NCBI GenBank assembly: GCA_900319885.1
Contig: ONQH01000025.1
Coordinates: forward strand, 1 to 9,781
Source of the DNA: Candidatus Avelusimicrobium ruminicola
GTDB lineage: Bacteria; Elusimicrobiota; Elusimicrobia; Elusimicrobiales; Elusimicrobiaceae
DNA length: 9,781 bases
Direction of reading: 5' to 3'
A program made the translations under genes and the position numbers. Of the stretch, positions 1 through 6,758 are shown in pieces. A model generated the notes under the pieces. That model ran no database searches. It saw nothing but the letters and a program-made list of their open reading frames with translations, and was not told the origin of the DNA. The stretch's first letter is position 1. Every line of letters starts with the position of its first letter.

Positions 1-1059
1 ACGCTTACGCTCAGCGGCAACGAACTGCTACCTAATAACAAACTCTTTAGCACGTTTGTCATTTCTTCCAGTTACCGCATGCAAGACGCTGATACGTGGG
101 ATGATGTAGACGGCGGGTATGATTCGCGCAAAGATTTGTGGATCCGCAACCGTTCCTTGAAAGATGTGGGGGCGTTTGGGTACCGCCGCAGTATGACGTT
201 ACGCGATACCTTTACCTCTACCCAACGCTGGAGTCCGCTCTCCAAATACAAACTGGCCGGCCCGTGGGCTCCGCTACAGACCATGACGATTATTAACAAT
301 TTCTCTAAGACCCTGCAAAGTAACGAGCAGACCGGCACCGAGTATGACTCTACCAGCATGACGTTGCCGGATATTACCATTTCTATTTCGGACCTGGAAA
401 AATTCTTCTATGGCGGGCGCTGGATGAACACGTCTAACTTAAAATTGCGCTACAGCCAAGTCAAGCAGACCAATATAGATATGGACGAGCAGGAAAATAC
501 GCAATACGGGGCCGATTTGCGCTTTATGTTATTTAGGTTCTTTGATACGGTGCTTACCTATTCCCGTCATGAAACCGAAAAATGGGACTTGCGCAGACAT
601 TCCAGTACGGAGCGTATTTTGGATGACGATATTTCGGCCCAAACGTCGTTCTATATCGGCTCTATGCGCGTGACCCCCAAAGTATTGTATAACACGCATG
701 ACCGATGGCTGGCGCAAGGACGCTTGAGCGAAAGTTATACCCAGTGGATCCCCAGTTTGAATTTGCGGTGGGACTTTAACCTCCCGCGCGGTTTCAAACT
801 GCCGTTCTTAAACCGGGTCTACCGTACCACCAACCGTGTGATTTGGAATACCACGTTCTCGTACACGGATAAAAAATCTTCTGTAGAGGTCAAAGATAAT
901 TATCATTTGTTTGATGCTACTTCTTCGCTGGATTATGAAATGTCCCAAAACTTGCGCCTTACGTTAAGCGGCGGGGTATCCGTCATGGATCACGCTTACG
1001 TAGAGAGCGAAGATTACACCGCCTATCATGTGGCCGCCAATGTTACTGTCCAATTTTAA
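1..1059 (+). CDS. C-terminal part of a large outer-membrane beta-barrel protein (SprA-like?), 5'-truncated by the window
   Basis: The reading frame is open from base 1, so the first in-frame ATG (79) is internal and the gene begins upstream; 352 codons are visible. The protein is rich in alternating polar/hydrophobic strands with many aromatic residues (Tyr, Trp, Phe), with short turns containing Asp, Asn and Gly, and no Cys. It ends VAANVTVQF: a terminal Phe after an amphipathic strand is the usual recognition signal for BAM-mediated insertion of outer-membrane barrels. A Pro-Asp segment (LPDITISISDLEKFF, coded around 364-408) followed by repeated strand pairs resembles the C-terminal portion of SprA-like surface/translocon proteins. 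That family call is from memory of the pattern and is tentative; another large barrel is possible. What is firm is a C-terminal outer-membrane barrel. The downstream comF start lies inside its last codons, so the two may be co-transcribed. Confidence 0.72.
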   Translation, partial: TLTLSGNELLPNNKLFSTFVISSSYRMQDADTWDDVDGGYDSRKDLWIRNRSLKDVGAFGYRRSMTLRDTFTSTQRWSPLSKYKLAGPWAPLQTMTIINNFSKTLQSNEQTGTEYDSTSMTLPDITISISDLEKFFYGGRWMNTSNLKLRYSQVKQTNIDMDEQENTQYGADLRFMLFRFFDTVLTYSRHETEKWDLRRHSSTERILDDDISAQTSFYIGSMRVTPKVLYNTHDRWLAQGRLSESYTQWIPSLNLRWDFNLPRGFKLPFLNRVYRTTNRVIWNTTFSYTDKKSSVEVKDNYHLFDATSSLDYEMSQNLRLTLSGGVSVMDHAYVESEDYTAYHVAANVTVQF

Positions 1060-1789
1060 GAAGTACGTGCGAAACGGGGGCAAATATCTACTGCATATCG
1101 TGTTTCCACGCACGTGTTTTTCGTGCGGCAAAGATTTGGCGTGGGATGCTACGGGCCCGCTTTGTCCTATATGTGAAAACGGCCTTGCGTTGCCCGGGCC
1201 CTTGATTTGCCAGCGTTGTGGGGTCGTACTCAAAGACGGCGGGGCGCATTGTTTCCATTGTCGGGGGAGTAAGGCAGCAAAATTCACGTGTAAATATATT
1301 CGCGCCGCCTGTAATTTTAATGAATTTTCGCGCGGGATTGTGTATGCGCTAAAGTACCAAGGCAATAAATATGTAGCCGATTATATGGGCAAATGGATGG
1401 CGCAACGTTTTGGCTTGTTTGAGGAACTAGCCGGCGTAAATTGCGTAGTGCCCGTTCCGTTATTTCCTACCCGTAAAAAACGACGCGGTTATAATCAAAG
1501 TGAACTGATAGCACGCGCGTTTTGCCAACATACCGGTTTGCCGCTGGATGCTACGTCTTTGGTGCGCGTGCGCGATACCGGTTCTCAAACGAAACTGGGG
1601 CGCAAAGCCCGCGTTACTAATATGGCAGAGGCCTTTGAAGTTAAAGAAGAATCTGCGGTGAAAGGCAAAACAATTTTGCTAATAGATGACGTAGCCACAA
1701 CCGGCAGTACGTTAGAAGCCTGTGCCCAAACGCTGCGCCGGGCCGGGGCCAAGCGGGTCATGGCGTTTGTGTTTGCGCGGGAAAGTTAA
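1028..1789 (+). CDS. comF: ComF family protein (zinc-finger phosphoribosyltransferase-like, DNA uptake)
   Basis: Proteins of the ComF/GntX family act in natural transformation, on the cytoplasmic side of DNA uptake. Four Cys-x2-Cys pairs lie at residues 30/33, 46/49, 61/64 and 75/78 and form the N-terminal zinc-binding region. The family signature RRGYNQSELIARA is at 152-164. The type I phosphoribosyltransferase PRPP loop, ILLIDDVATTGSTL, is at 216-229. At about 253 residues the length is normal to slightly long. The start is uncertain: ATG 1028 overlaps the barrel gene by 32 bases, ATG 1040 by 20, and GTG 1067 would not overlap. None has a good ribosome-binding site (only AAGAAG at 1058-1063 before the GTG). 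The GTG start gives an N-terminus closer to the short lead usual before the FPRTC segment. The stop overlaps the convergent radC stop. Family call firm, role in competence inferred. Confidence 0.9.
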   Translation: MWPPMLLSNFKKYVRNGGKYLLHIVFPRTCFSCGKDLAWDATGPLCPICENGLALPGPLICQRCGVVLKDGGAHCFHCRGSKAAKFTCKYIRAACNFNEFSRGIVYALKYQGNKYVADYMGKWMAQRFGLFEELAGVNCVVPVPLFPTRKKRRGYNQSELIARAFCQHTGLPLDATSLVRVRDTGSQTKLGRKARVTNMAEAFEVKEESAVKGKTILLIDDVATTGSTLEACAQTLRRAGAKRVMAFVFARES

Positions 1790-2472
1790 ATCACATCATT
1801 GGTACGCAAACTAAAGTGTGTGCCGCCTTTTCCTATAATAATATGGTCGTGTACGCGGATGCCAAACAAGGCGGCTGCTTTGATGACGTCTTGCGTGAGC
1901 GCAATATCTTCTTGCGAAGGGGACGCATCCCCCGACGGGTGGTTGTGTACCAAAATCAGCGCGGCCGCTTGCGCGTGCAAGGCACACTCCACAATTTTAC
2001 GCGGCGAAATGGTTACTTGGTCCAACAAACCGGTGGCTACAATTTGGGTGCCAATTACGGTATTTCGCACAGACAAAAAAATCAGTTCTAAGCACTCCTC
2101 ATGCTTATCAGCCAAAGAAGCTTTGCAGTAATCAATTACTTGCTGTGGGGAACGGATAGAAACTTTTTGTTGTACATGGTTTAAGGAGTAAATTTTGAAT
2201 ACCGCCCGTACTAATTTTAAGAATTGGGCTGTGTGCGCGCCTAGGCCTTCTACTTCACATAATTGCTGCTCATCCGCATCTAAGACGTTGGCTAAGGAGC
2301 CGAATTTTTTAAGTAAGGCCCACGCGAGGGGCTTGGTATCTTTGCGGGGGATGGCGTAAGTAAGCAGTAACTCCAAGACTTCATGCGGCAGAAAAGCCTC
2401 TAACCCGTGTTCGGTTAGTTTTTGACGCAAGCGTTCGCGATGTCCCACAAAAGAAGGTTTTGCTTGTTTCAT
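1786..2472 (-). CDS. radC: RadC family JAB/MPN-domain protein
   Basis: At 228 residues this is the typical RadC length. An N-terminal helical region with a helix-hairpin-helix-like segment (EVEGLGAHTAQFLK, residues 73-86) is followed by the JAB/JAMM metalloprotease-like domain (about 105-228). The metal site reads HNHPSGD at 176-182 (His176, His178), with Asp189 in the expected HxH-x10-D position and upstream acidic residues at Glu125/Glu126. The family was named for DNA repair, but its biochemical activity is unsettled. RadC is part of the competence regulon in several transformable bacteria, which makes the neighbouring convergent comF notable. The start ATG has no Shine-Dalgarno sequence (ATAAAAATAG precedes it), and a TATAAT on the same strand ends only 8 bases before it, so a nearly leaderless mRNA is possible. 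Confidence 0.93.
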   Translation of the reverse strand: MKQAKPSFVGHRERLRQKLTEHGLEAFLPHEVLELLLTYAIPRKDTKPLAWALLKKFGSLANVLDADEQQLCEVEGLGAHTAQFLKLVRAVFKIYSLNHVQQKVSIRSPQQVIDYCKASLADKHEECLELIFLSVRNTVIGTQIVATGLLDQVTISPRKIVECALHAQAAALILVHNHPSGDASPSQEDIALTQDVIKAAALFGIRVHDHIIIGKGGTHFSLRTNDVI

Positions 2473-2480
2473 CTATTTTT

Positions 2481-2486
2481 ATTATA
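2481..2486 (-). promoter_or_regulatory. Putative -10 element of radC
   Basis: Perfect TATAAT on the minus strand, 8 bases before the radC ATG. No convincing -35 hexamer is seen at 16-18 bases upstream. If used, transcription would start at or next to the start codon, giving a leaderless message, which fits the missing ribosome-binding site. Confidence 0.45.
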
Positions 2487-2496
2487 CCGTTTTTAA

Positions 2497-2514
2497 TGGT
2501 ACAATAGGTATAAT
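2497..2514 (+). promoter_or_regulatory. Putative extended -10 promoter of the lpd-trmJ unit
   Basis: TGGTACAAT at 2497-2505 is an extended -10 (TGn plus TACAAT). A second perfect TATAAT follows at 2509-2514, 24 to 19 bases before the lpd ATG. Either would give a leader of roughly 10-20 bases that still includes the AGGAG at 2523-2527. No good -35 is visible, as is common with extended -10 promoters. The element lies 10-13 bases from the divergent radC -10. Confidence 0.55.
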
Positions 2515-2522
2515 TCAATTTC

Positions 2523-2527
2523 AGGAG
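2523..2527 (+). promoter_or_regulatory. Ribosome-binding site that fixes the lpd start at ATG 2533
   Basis: AGGAG five bases before ATG 2533. A GTG codon at 2527 is in frame but overlaps this site and would leave no ribosome-binding site of its own, so ATG 2533 is preferred. Confidence 0.75.
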
Positions 2528-2532
2528 TGTGT

Positions 2533-3891
2533 ATGCCAAAGATTATTGTGATCGGGGGCGGTCCGGCCGGGTATCCCGCCGCTTTGCAAGCGGCCCAATT
2601 GGGCGCGCAAGTGACGTTGATTGAAAAAGATAAACTAGGGGGCGTATGTCTAAATTGCGGATGTATCCCGTCCAAATCGTTGTTGGACGCGGCGCATAAA
2701 TTTGCGTTACTGCCTACGTTGGCCTCTTGGAGCGAACCGGGGAGCGAGGATTTATCCGCACAATTATTCGCCCGGAAAGACTGGGCCAAATTGCAAGCCC
2801 GCCAGCAAAAAGCCACGCAAAAATTAGTCCAGGGGATTTCCTTTTTACTAAAAAAAGCGGGGGTTACGGTCATTACCGGCACTGCCAGTTTTATAGACGA
2901 ACATACGGTTCGTGTGCAAACCGCCGCGGGTGAACAAACACTGCCGGCAGACGGAGTGATTTTGGCTACCGGCTCGCAAGCGTTTTTCCCGGCTCCGTTT
3001 GAGGCTATTAAAGATAAAATTTATCATAACGCCAATTTATTTGAAATGTCCGCTTTGCCCCAAAGCATCGCCATTGTGGGAGGCGGTGTAATCGGGTGCG
3101 AAATGGCCGATTTTTTAAGTGCCTTGGGGGTGGAAGTCCACGTGATTGAAATGCAACCGCGTATTCTTCCTCAGGAAGACGAAACCGCCGCCCGTACGTT
3201 GGCGCAAGCACTCACCAAACGCGGGGTCACCTTGCATGTGGGGGTATCGGCCACACAGGTAGTGCAAGAAAACGGGGGGTGGAAGTTAACCCTTTCTGAC
3301 GGCTCTAGCGTGCAAACGGAAAAGATTTTAGCCGCCATCGGCCGCACCGTAGATTTAACGGAATTACACTTGGAAAATATCGGGCTGTCTTGGACGCGCA
3401 AAGGCGTACAGGTTCACCCGCAAACCTTGCAACTTAAAAATAATATTTATGCGGCCGGGGATGTTACCGGGTTATGTCAGTTAGCGCACGCGGCAACGCG
3501 CCAAGGGGAAGTGGCCGCCCGTAATGTATGCGGACAACGGGCCCTGTATCATAATGAGGCAGTTCCCCGCGCTATTTATACTTCGCCTGAAATTGCTTCG
3601 GTGGGTCTAACCAAAGCACAGGCCCAAGGTAAAACGGTTCAAGCGCACAAATCTTTCTTGCTTGCCAATGGGCGTGCCGTGGCCCAGGACCAAACCGAAG
3701 GATATGTGGAATTGCTCACGGATGAAACCGATAAACTGGTAGGCGGTACGATTGTGGGGACCCACGCGGCTGAACTTATTCACGTTATAAGTGTAGCCTT
3801 GCGGGCAGGGTTTACCCGGGCCCAACTGGGGGAAGTTATTTTTGCCCATCCCACGTTTGCCGAATCTATTTACGAGGCGGCCCGCAAATGA
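2533..3891 (+). CDS. lpdA: Dihydrolipoyl dehydrogenase (E3-like pyridine nucleotide-disulfide oxidoreductase)
   Basis: From ATG 2533 the protein has 452 residues. An N-terminal FAD-binding Rossmann motif VIGGGPAGYPAALQAA starts at residue 6. The redox-active disulfide motif GGVCLNCGCIPSK (37-48) contains Cys39 and Cys44. The NAD-binding motif IVGGGVIGCEMA is at 181-192, the second FAD contact NNIYAAGDVTGL at 303-314, and a C-terminal dimerisation domain carries the catalytic AHPTFAE dyad His439/Glu444. Lpd reoxidises the dihydrolipoyl group of 2-oxoacid dehydrogenase or glycine-cleavage complexes, using NAD+. No E1, E2 or gcv genes are in the window, so its partner complex is unknown. An extra Cys (Cys42) sits between the two active-site Cys. 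The stop overlaps the trmJ start by ATGA. A mercuric or other disulfide reductase of the same superfamily is less likely, because the CxxxxC spacing and HPTxxE dyad fit Lpd. Confidence 0.9.
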   Translation: MPKIIVIGGGPAGYPAALQAAQLGAQVTLIEKDKLGGVCLNCGCIPSKSLLDAAHKFALLPTLASWSEPGSEDLSAQLFARKDWAKLQARQQKATQKLVQGISFLLKKAGVTVITGTASFIDEHTVRVQTAAGEQTLPADGVILATGSQAFFPAPFEAIKDKIYHNANLFEMSALPQSIAIVGGGVIGCEMADFLSALGVEVHVIEMQPRILPQEDETAARTLAQALTKRGVTLHVGVSATQVVQENGGWKLTLSDGSSVQTEKILAAIGRTVDLTELHLENIGLSWTRKGVQVHPQTLQLKNNIYAAGDVTGLCQLAHAATRQGEVAARNVCGQRALYHNEAVPRAIYTSPEIASVGLTKAQAQGKTVQAHKSFLLANGRAVAQDQTEGYVELLTDETDKLVGGTIVGTHAAELIHVISVALRAGFTRAQLGEVIFAHPTFAESIYEAARK

Positions 3892-4598
3892 GTAATTTTT
3901 GCGTCGTATTGGTGCGCCCGCGCGACCCCAATAATATCGGGGCGTGCGCCCGGGCCATGGCTAATTTCGGTCTGGCAGACTTGCGGGTGGTGGAGCCTTA
4001 TGCTCCCGTCTGGCGCGAGGCTACCAGCGCGGTGGGAGCCGGTGACATTATGCAAAACGCCCGGCAACTTACCAGTTTGGATGAAGCCTTGCAAGATTGT
4101 ACCTTTTCGCTGGCGGCTACCGCTTTGCGCAATCGCGGCGTGGTGCAAGAAGTCATCACGCTACCTAACTTGAACCAACGGTTGGAAACAGCCCCCACCC
4201 AACAAGTGGCGCTGGTTTTCGGCAACGAAAAAACAGGCCTCTCTAACGAAGATATTGAACGCTGTGATGCTATTTTGAATATCCCTACCGTAGCCAAACA
4301 ACCTTCTATCAATTTGGCCCAAGCGGTTATTTTAACGTGTTATGAACTTTCGCGCCATACAGGGTTTACGCCGTTACGGTCGGTCCAACCGGCCCACGAT
4401 CAACCTACCGATCAACAACGCGAGATGTTTTTAGGCTCTGTAGAAACCTTGTGCGAAAAAGTAGATTTGCGTAATGACTTGTCGTTAGCACAGCGCAAAG
4501 ATTTTTTGCGCCACGCGCTTTCCCGTCATCCGCTCTCTACGGTACAACTGTTTTTCTTAAAAACGTTGGTGGACCGGCTAAATCAGCGTCTTAAGTAG
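3888..4598 (+). CDS. trmJ: TrmJ-type SPOUT RNA (tRNA) 2'-O-methyltransferase
   Basis: This is a SpoU/TrmH superfamily methyltransferase of 236 residues. All three family motifs are present: motif 1 NNIGACARAM (15-24), motif 2 LVFGNEKTGLSNEDI (109-123) and motif 3 IPTVAKQPSINLAQAV (132-147), which together form the trefoil-knot S-adenosylmethionine site. The N-terminus VLVRPRDPNNIGACARAM and the helical C-terminal extension (about 165-236) match the TrmJ/LasT group, which methylates the ribose of position 32 in tRNA anticodon loops. The exact substrate is inferred from family. The start codon overlaps the lpd stop (ATGA, 3888-3891), so translation is probably coupled. I see no terminator hairpin after its stop. 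Confidence 0.88.
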   Translation: MSNFCVVLVRPRDPNNIGACARAMANFGLADLRVVEPYAPVWREATSAVGAGDIMQNARQLTSLDEALQDCTFSLAATALRNRGVVQEVITLPNLNQRLETAPTQQVALVFGNEKTGLSNEDIERCDAILNIPTVAKQPSINLAQAVILTCYELSRHTGFTPLRSVQPAHDQPTDQQREMFLGSVETLCEKVDLRNDLSLAQRKDFLRHALSRHPLSTVQLFFLKTLVDRLNQRLK

Positions 4599-4633
4599 CC
4601 GGGCAAAGAGTAGTCAAAAAAACGCCTAAAATT

Positions 4634-4642
4634 TGTTAGAAT
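4634..4642 (+). promoter_or_regulatory. Putative extended -10 promoter of buk-ptb
   Basis: TGTTAGAAT: TG, one base, then TAGAAT. Transcription would start near 4649, leaving a leader of about 18 bases before ATG 4668. Upstream is A-rich (AAAAAAACG at 4616-4624); a weak -35-like TAGTCA at 4611-4616 is spaced too far (20 bases). The layout matches the elements at 2497 and 9606. Confidence 0.5.
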
Positions 4643-4667
4643 ATAACAAGTAGGCAAGAGAATAGTT

Positions 4668-5777
4668 ATGGCGCATAATATCCTGGTTATCAATCCCGGT
4701 TCTACCTCTGATGATATCGGTTATTACCGCGGCAACAAAGCCGTGTTTGAAGTGACTGTGCGCTATTCTATGACCGACTTGGAACCGTACGAAAATCAAA
4801 ATGTTACCGCTCAACTGCCTTTGCGGCGCAAACTGATTGTAGACTATCTGTTAGATCATAAAATTTCACTCAAAGAAATAGACGCTGTGATTGGCCGCGG
4901 CGGGTTGCTGCACGCACTGGAAGGTGGGGTATACGCGGTAAATGAAAAAATGATTAAAGATTTAACCGTGGGCAAATACGGCAATCATGCCAGCAATTTA
5001 GGGGGCATTTTGGCCAAAGATATTGCCAAATATGCCGGTTGTCCCAGTTACATTGCCAACCCGGTGATTGTGGATGAATTTGAACCGGTGGCGCGCTATT
5101 CCGGCATGCCGGAAAATCCCCGTATTTCTATTTTCCATGCGCTTAGCCAAAAACGTGTGGCGCGCTTAATTGCCAGCAACCGGGGGAAACTCTATGAAGA
5201 CGTAAACTGCGTCGTTTGCCATGCGGGCGGAGGCGTGTCCGTCGGGGCACACCGCAAAGGCCGCGTGATAGACGTGACTAACGGGTTTGAAGGGGACGGC
5301 CCTATGACCCCGCAACGTAGCGGCAGTACGCCGGGTTCCAAATTGGTGCAGATGTGTTTTTCCGGCGAATATACGGAACGGGAGATCCATTTGAAAATGC
5401 GCGGCAAGGGCGGCCTGGTGGCGTATACGGGTACGTCGGACGTGAAGGAATTGGAAGAATTTATTGCAACGGGCAAAAAACGCCCGGGCAGTTTAATTAC
5501 CTGTTCGCGCGACGAAGCCAAACTGGCCCTGGAGGCCCTGATTTATCAACTGGCCAAAGCCATTGGGGAAATGTCGGTAGTGCTGGAAGGCAAAGTGGAC
5601 TTTGTGGCGCTTACCGGCGGGCTGATGTACAGTAAATACATCCCGCAGAAACTCAGCCAGTATGTGGGGTGGATTGCCCCGGTGTATGTATTCCCGGGGA
5701 GCGAAGAAAAAGACGCCTTGCGTGCCGCCGCCAAGCGCGCGCTGGACAATCCTAAGATTGTCAAACAGTATAACTGA
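4668..5777 (+). CDS. buk: Butyrate kinase (acetokinase family)
   Basis: The enzyme transfers phosphate from butyryl phosphate (or a related branched/short acyl phosphate) to ADP, giving the acid and ATP. At 369 residues it is slightly longer than the usual 355-360. Visible motifs are the N-terminal phosphate-binding segment VINPGSTS (7-14), VIGRGGL (74-80, Arg77 expected in the substrate site), HASNLGG (107-113), ISIFHALSQK (153-162), the glycine loop CHAGGGVSVGAH (184-195), GDGPMTPQRSG (209-219) and LTGGLMYS (315-322). The odd point is that the residues after STS are Asp15-Asp16, where butyrate and acetate kinases normally have Thr/Ser/Leu-Lys; the other expected catalytic residues appear present. 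A weak ribosome-binding site (AAGAG, 4656-4660) precedes the ATG. It is followed 29 bases later by ptb, the reverse of the clostridial ptb-buk order. Its real acyl substrate cannot be read from sequence. Confidence 0.93.
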   Translation: MAHNILVINPGSTSDDIGYYRGNKAVFEVTVRYSMTDLEPYENQNVTAQLPLRRKLIVDYLLDHKISLKEIDAVIGRGGLLHALEGGVYAVNEKMIKDLTVGKYGNHASNLGGILAKDIAKYAGCPSYIANPVIVDEFEPVARYSGMPENPRISIFHALSQKRVARLIASNRGKLYEDVNCVVCHAGGGVSVGAHRKGRVIDVTNGFEGDGPMTPQRSGSTPGSKLVQMCFSGEYTEREIHLKMRGKGGLVAYTGTSDVKELEEFIATGKKRPGSLITCSRDEAKLALEALIYQLAKAIGEMSVVLEGKVDFVALTGGLMYSKYIPQKLSQYVGWIAPVYVFPGSEEKDALRAAAKRALDNPKIVKQYN

Positions 5778-5793
5778 TTTTTAATACTAATTT

Positions 5794-5800
5794 AAGGAGG
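5794..5800 (+). promoter_or_regulatory. Strong ribosome-binding site of ptb
   Basis: AAGGAGG six bases before ATG 5807, the best Shine-Dalgarno match in the window and much stronger than that of buk. This suggests Ptb is made in excess of Buk from a shared message. Confidence 0.8.
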
Positions 5801-5806
5801 AAGTGT

Positions 5807-6721
5807 ATGAAATTTAGTAGTTTTGCAGATTTAATTAACCAAGTAAAAGGTAAATCAAACCGGGTCGTGGTGCCGGGTGCCAATAACAAAGAGGCCCTCA
5901 CTGCTATTAAAATGGCGGATGATAACGGGCTTATTTCCCATGGTATTTTGATTGGGCCGATAGCCGCTGTAAAAGAAATGGTCAAAAATATTGGTCTCAA
6001 TGAAGCAAAATTTGAATTTATTGATTGCGAAGATGTTCCCACTATGTGCAAACTGGCCGTAGATCAAATTCTAGCCGGCAAAGGCGATTTTTTAATCAAA
6101 GGCTTGGTGGATACCAAATACTATATGAAAGCCATTTTGAATAAAGAGGCCCACTTGGTGCCGGAAGGCGCGCTTTTGTCTCACTTTGTGCTTTTCAGCA
6201 CGCCTAAATACAAAAAACCCTTTGCGGTGACCGACTCGGCCGTAGTGATTGCACCCACCTTGGAGCAAAAGGTAAAAATTGTGCAAAATGCGGTTAACAC
6301 CATGCACAAATTGGGTTTAGAAAACCCGAAAGTAGCCTGCGTGTGCCCGGTAGAAAAAGTGAACGAAAAAATCCCCAGCACGGTAGATGCTGCCGCGTTG
6401 GAACAAATGAATAAAGAAGGCAAAATCACCGGTTGTGTGGTAGAAGGCCCGTACGATTTCTATATTTCCATGAGCCCGGAACGTGCCGCTGAAAAAGGCA
6501 TTAAAGGTAAACAAGTAGCCGGGGATGCCGATATTTTGATGCTGCCGGACTTGGATGCCGCCAACCCGCTTTACAAAGCCTTGGCTTTCTTTGGGACGGA
6601 TATGGAAGCGGCGGCGGTACTCGTAGGGCCGAAAATTCCGGTCATCTTGCCTTCGCGTGCCGATGACCCGAAAGTAAAGTTAAACGCGATTGCGCTTTGC
6701 TCTTTCTTGAAAGGTAATTAA
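5807..6721 (+). CDS. ptb: Phosphate butyryltransferase (phosphotransacylase)
   Basis: The enzyme converts butyryl-CoA and phosphate to butyryl phosphate and CoA, the step before butyrate kinase. At 304 residues it matches the usual Ptb length of about 300. Family segments seen are VVVPGANNKEAL (20-31), FLIKGLVDT (95-103), GALLSHFVLF (121-130), FAVTDSAVVIAP (139-150), VVEGPYDFYISMSPERAAEK (211-230), QVAGDADILMLPDLDAANPL (236-255) and the C-terminal PVILPSRADDPKVKLNAIAL (278-297). These place it in the PTA/PTB superfamily, and the short length and pairing with buk favour Ptb over acetate-specific Pta. It is probably co-transcribed with buk (29-base gap) and followed within 8 bases by a strong terminator hairpin. 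The pair gives ATP by substrate-level phosphorylation during sugar or amino-acid fermentation. Activity on isobutyryl-, valeryl- or acetyl-CoA is equally possible. Confidence 0.93.
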   Translation: MKFSSFADLINQVKGKSNRVVVPGANNKEALTAIKMADDNGLISHGILIGPIAAVKEMVKNIGLNEAKFEFIDCEDVPTMCKLAVDQILAGKGDFLIKGLVDTKYYMKAILNKEAHLVPEGALLSHFVLFSTPKYKKPFAVTDSAVVIAPTLEQKVKIVQNAVNTMHKLGLENPKVACVCPVEKVNEKIPSTVDAAALEQMNKEGKITGCVVEGPYDFYISMSPERAAEKGIKGKQVAGDADILMLPDLDAANPLYKALAFFGTDMEAAAVLVGPKIPVILPSRADDPKVKLNAIALCSFLKGN

Positions 6722-6728
6722 ACAGATA

Positions 6729-6754
6729 GGGCGGGCATTTGCCCGCCCGCTTTT
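6729..6754 (+). terminator. Rho-independent terminator after buk-ptb
   Basis: A perfect 8-bp GC-only stem, GGGCGGGC (6729-6736) with GCCCGCCC (6741-6748), and an ATTT loop, followed by GCTTTT. The T-tract is short (four), so some read-through is likely. The M23 peptidase ATG follows only four bases after the T-tract. Confidence 0.85.
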
Positions 6755-6758
6755 AAGT

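Noticed and set aside
964..1365. Minus-strand open frame of 133 codons across the barrel/comF junction
   Set aside because: It is antisense to two well-supported genes and shows no family motif or start signal; Cys/His residues are mirror effects of the zinc-finger codons.
1799..2131. Plus-strand open frames of 110 and 91 codons inside the radC region
   Set aside because: They lie wholly antisense to an intact, motif-complete radC, have no ribosome-binding site and no recognisable protein features.
2125..2143. Imperfect palindrome GCAGTAATCAATTACTTGC
   Set aside because: It lies inside the radC coding sequence, is imperfect, and the codons encode ordinary family residues; no sign of a regulatory site.
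4599..4667. Possible terminator between trmJ and buk
   Set aside because: The A-rich stretch lacks an inverted repeat that could form a stable hairpin; only a promoter-like element is supported.
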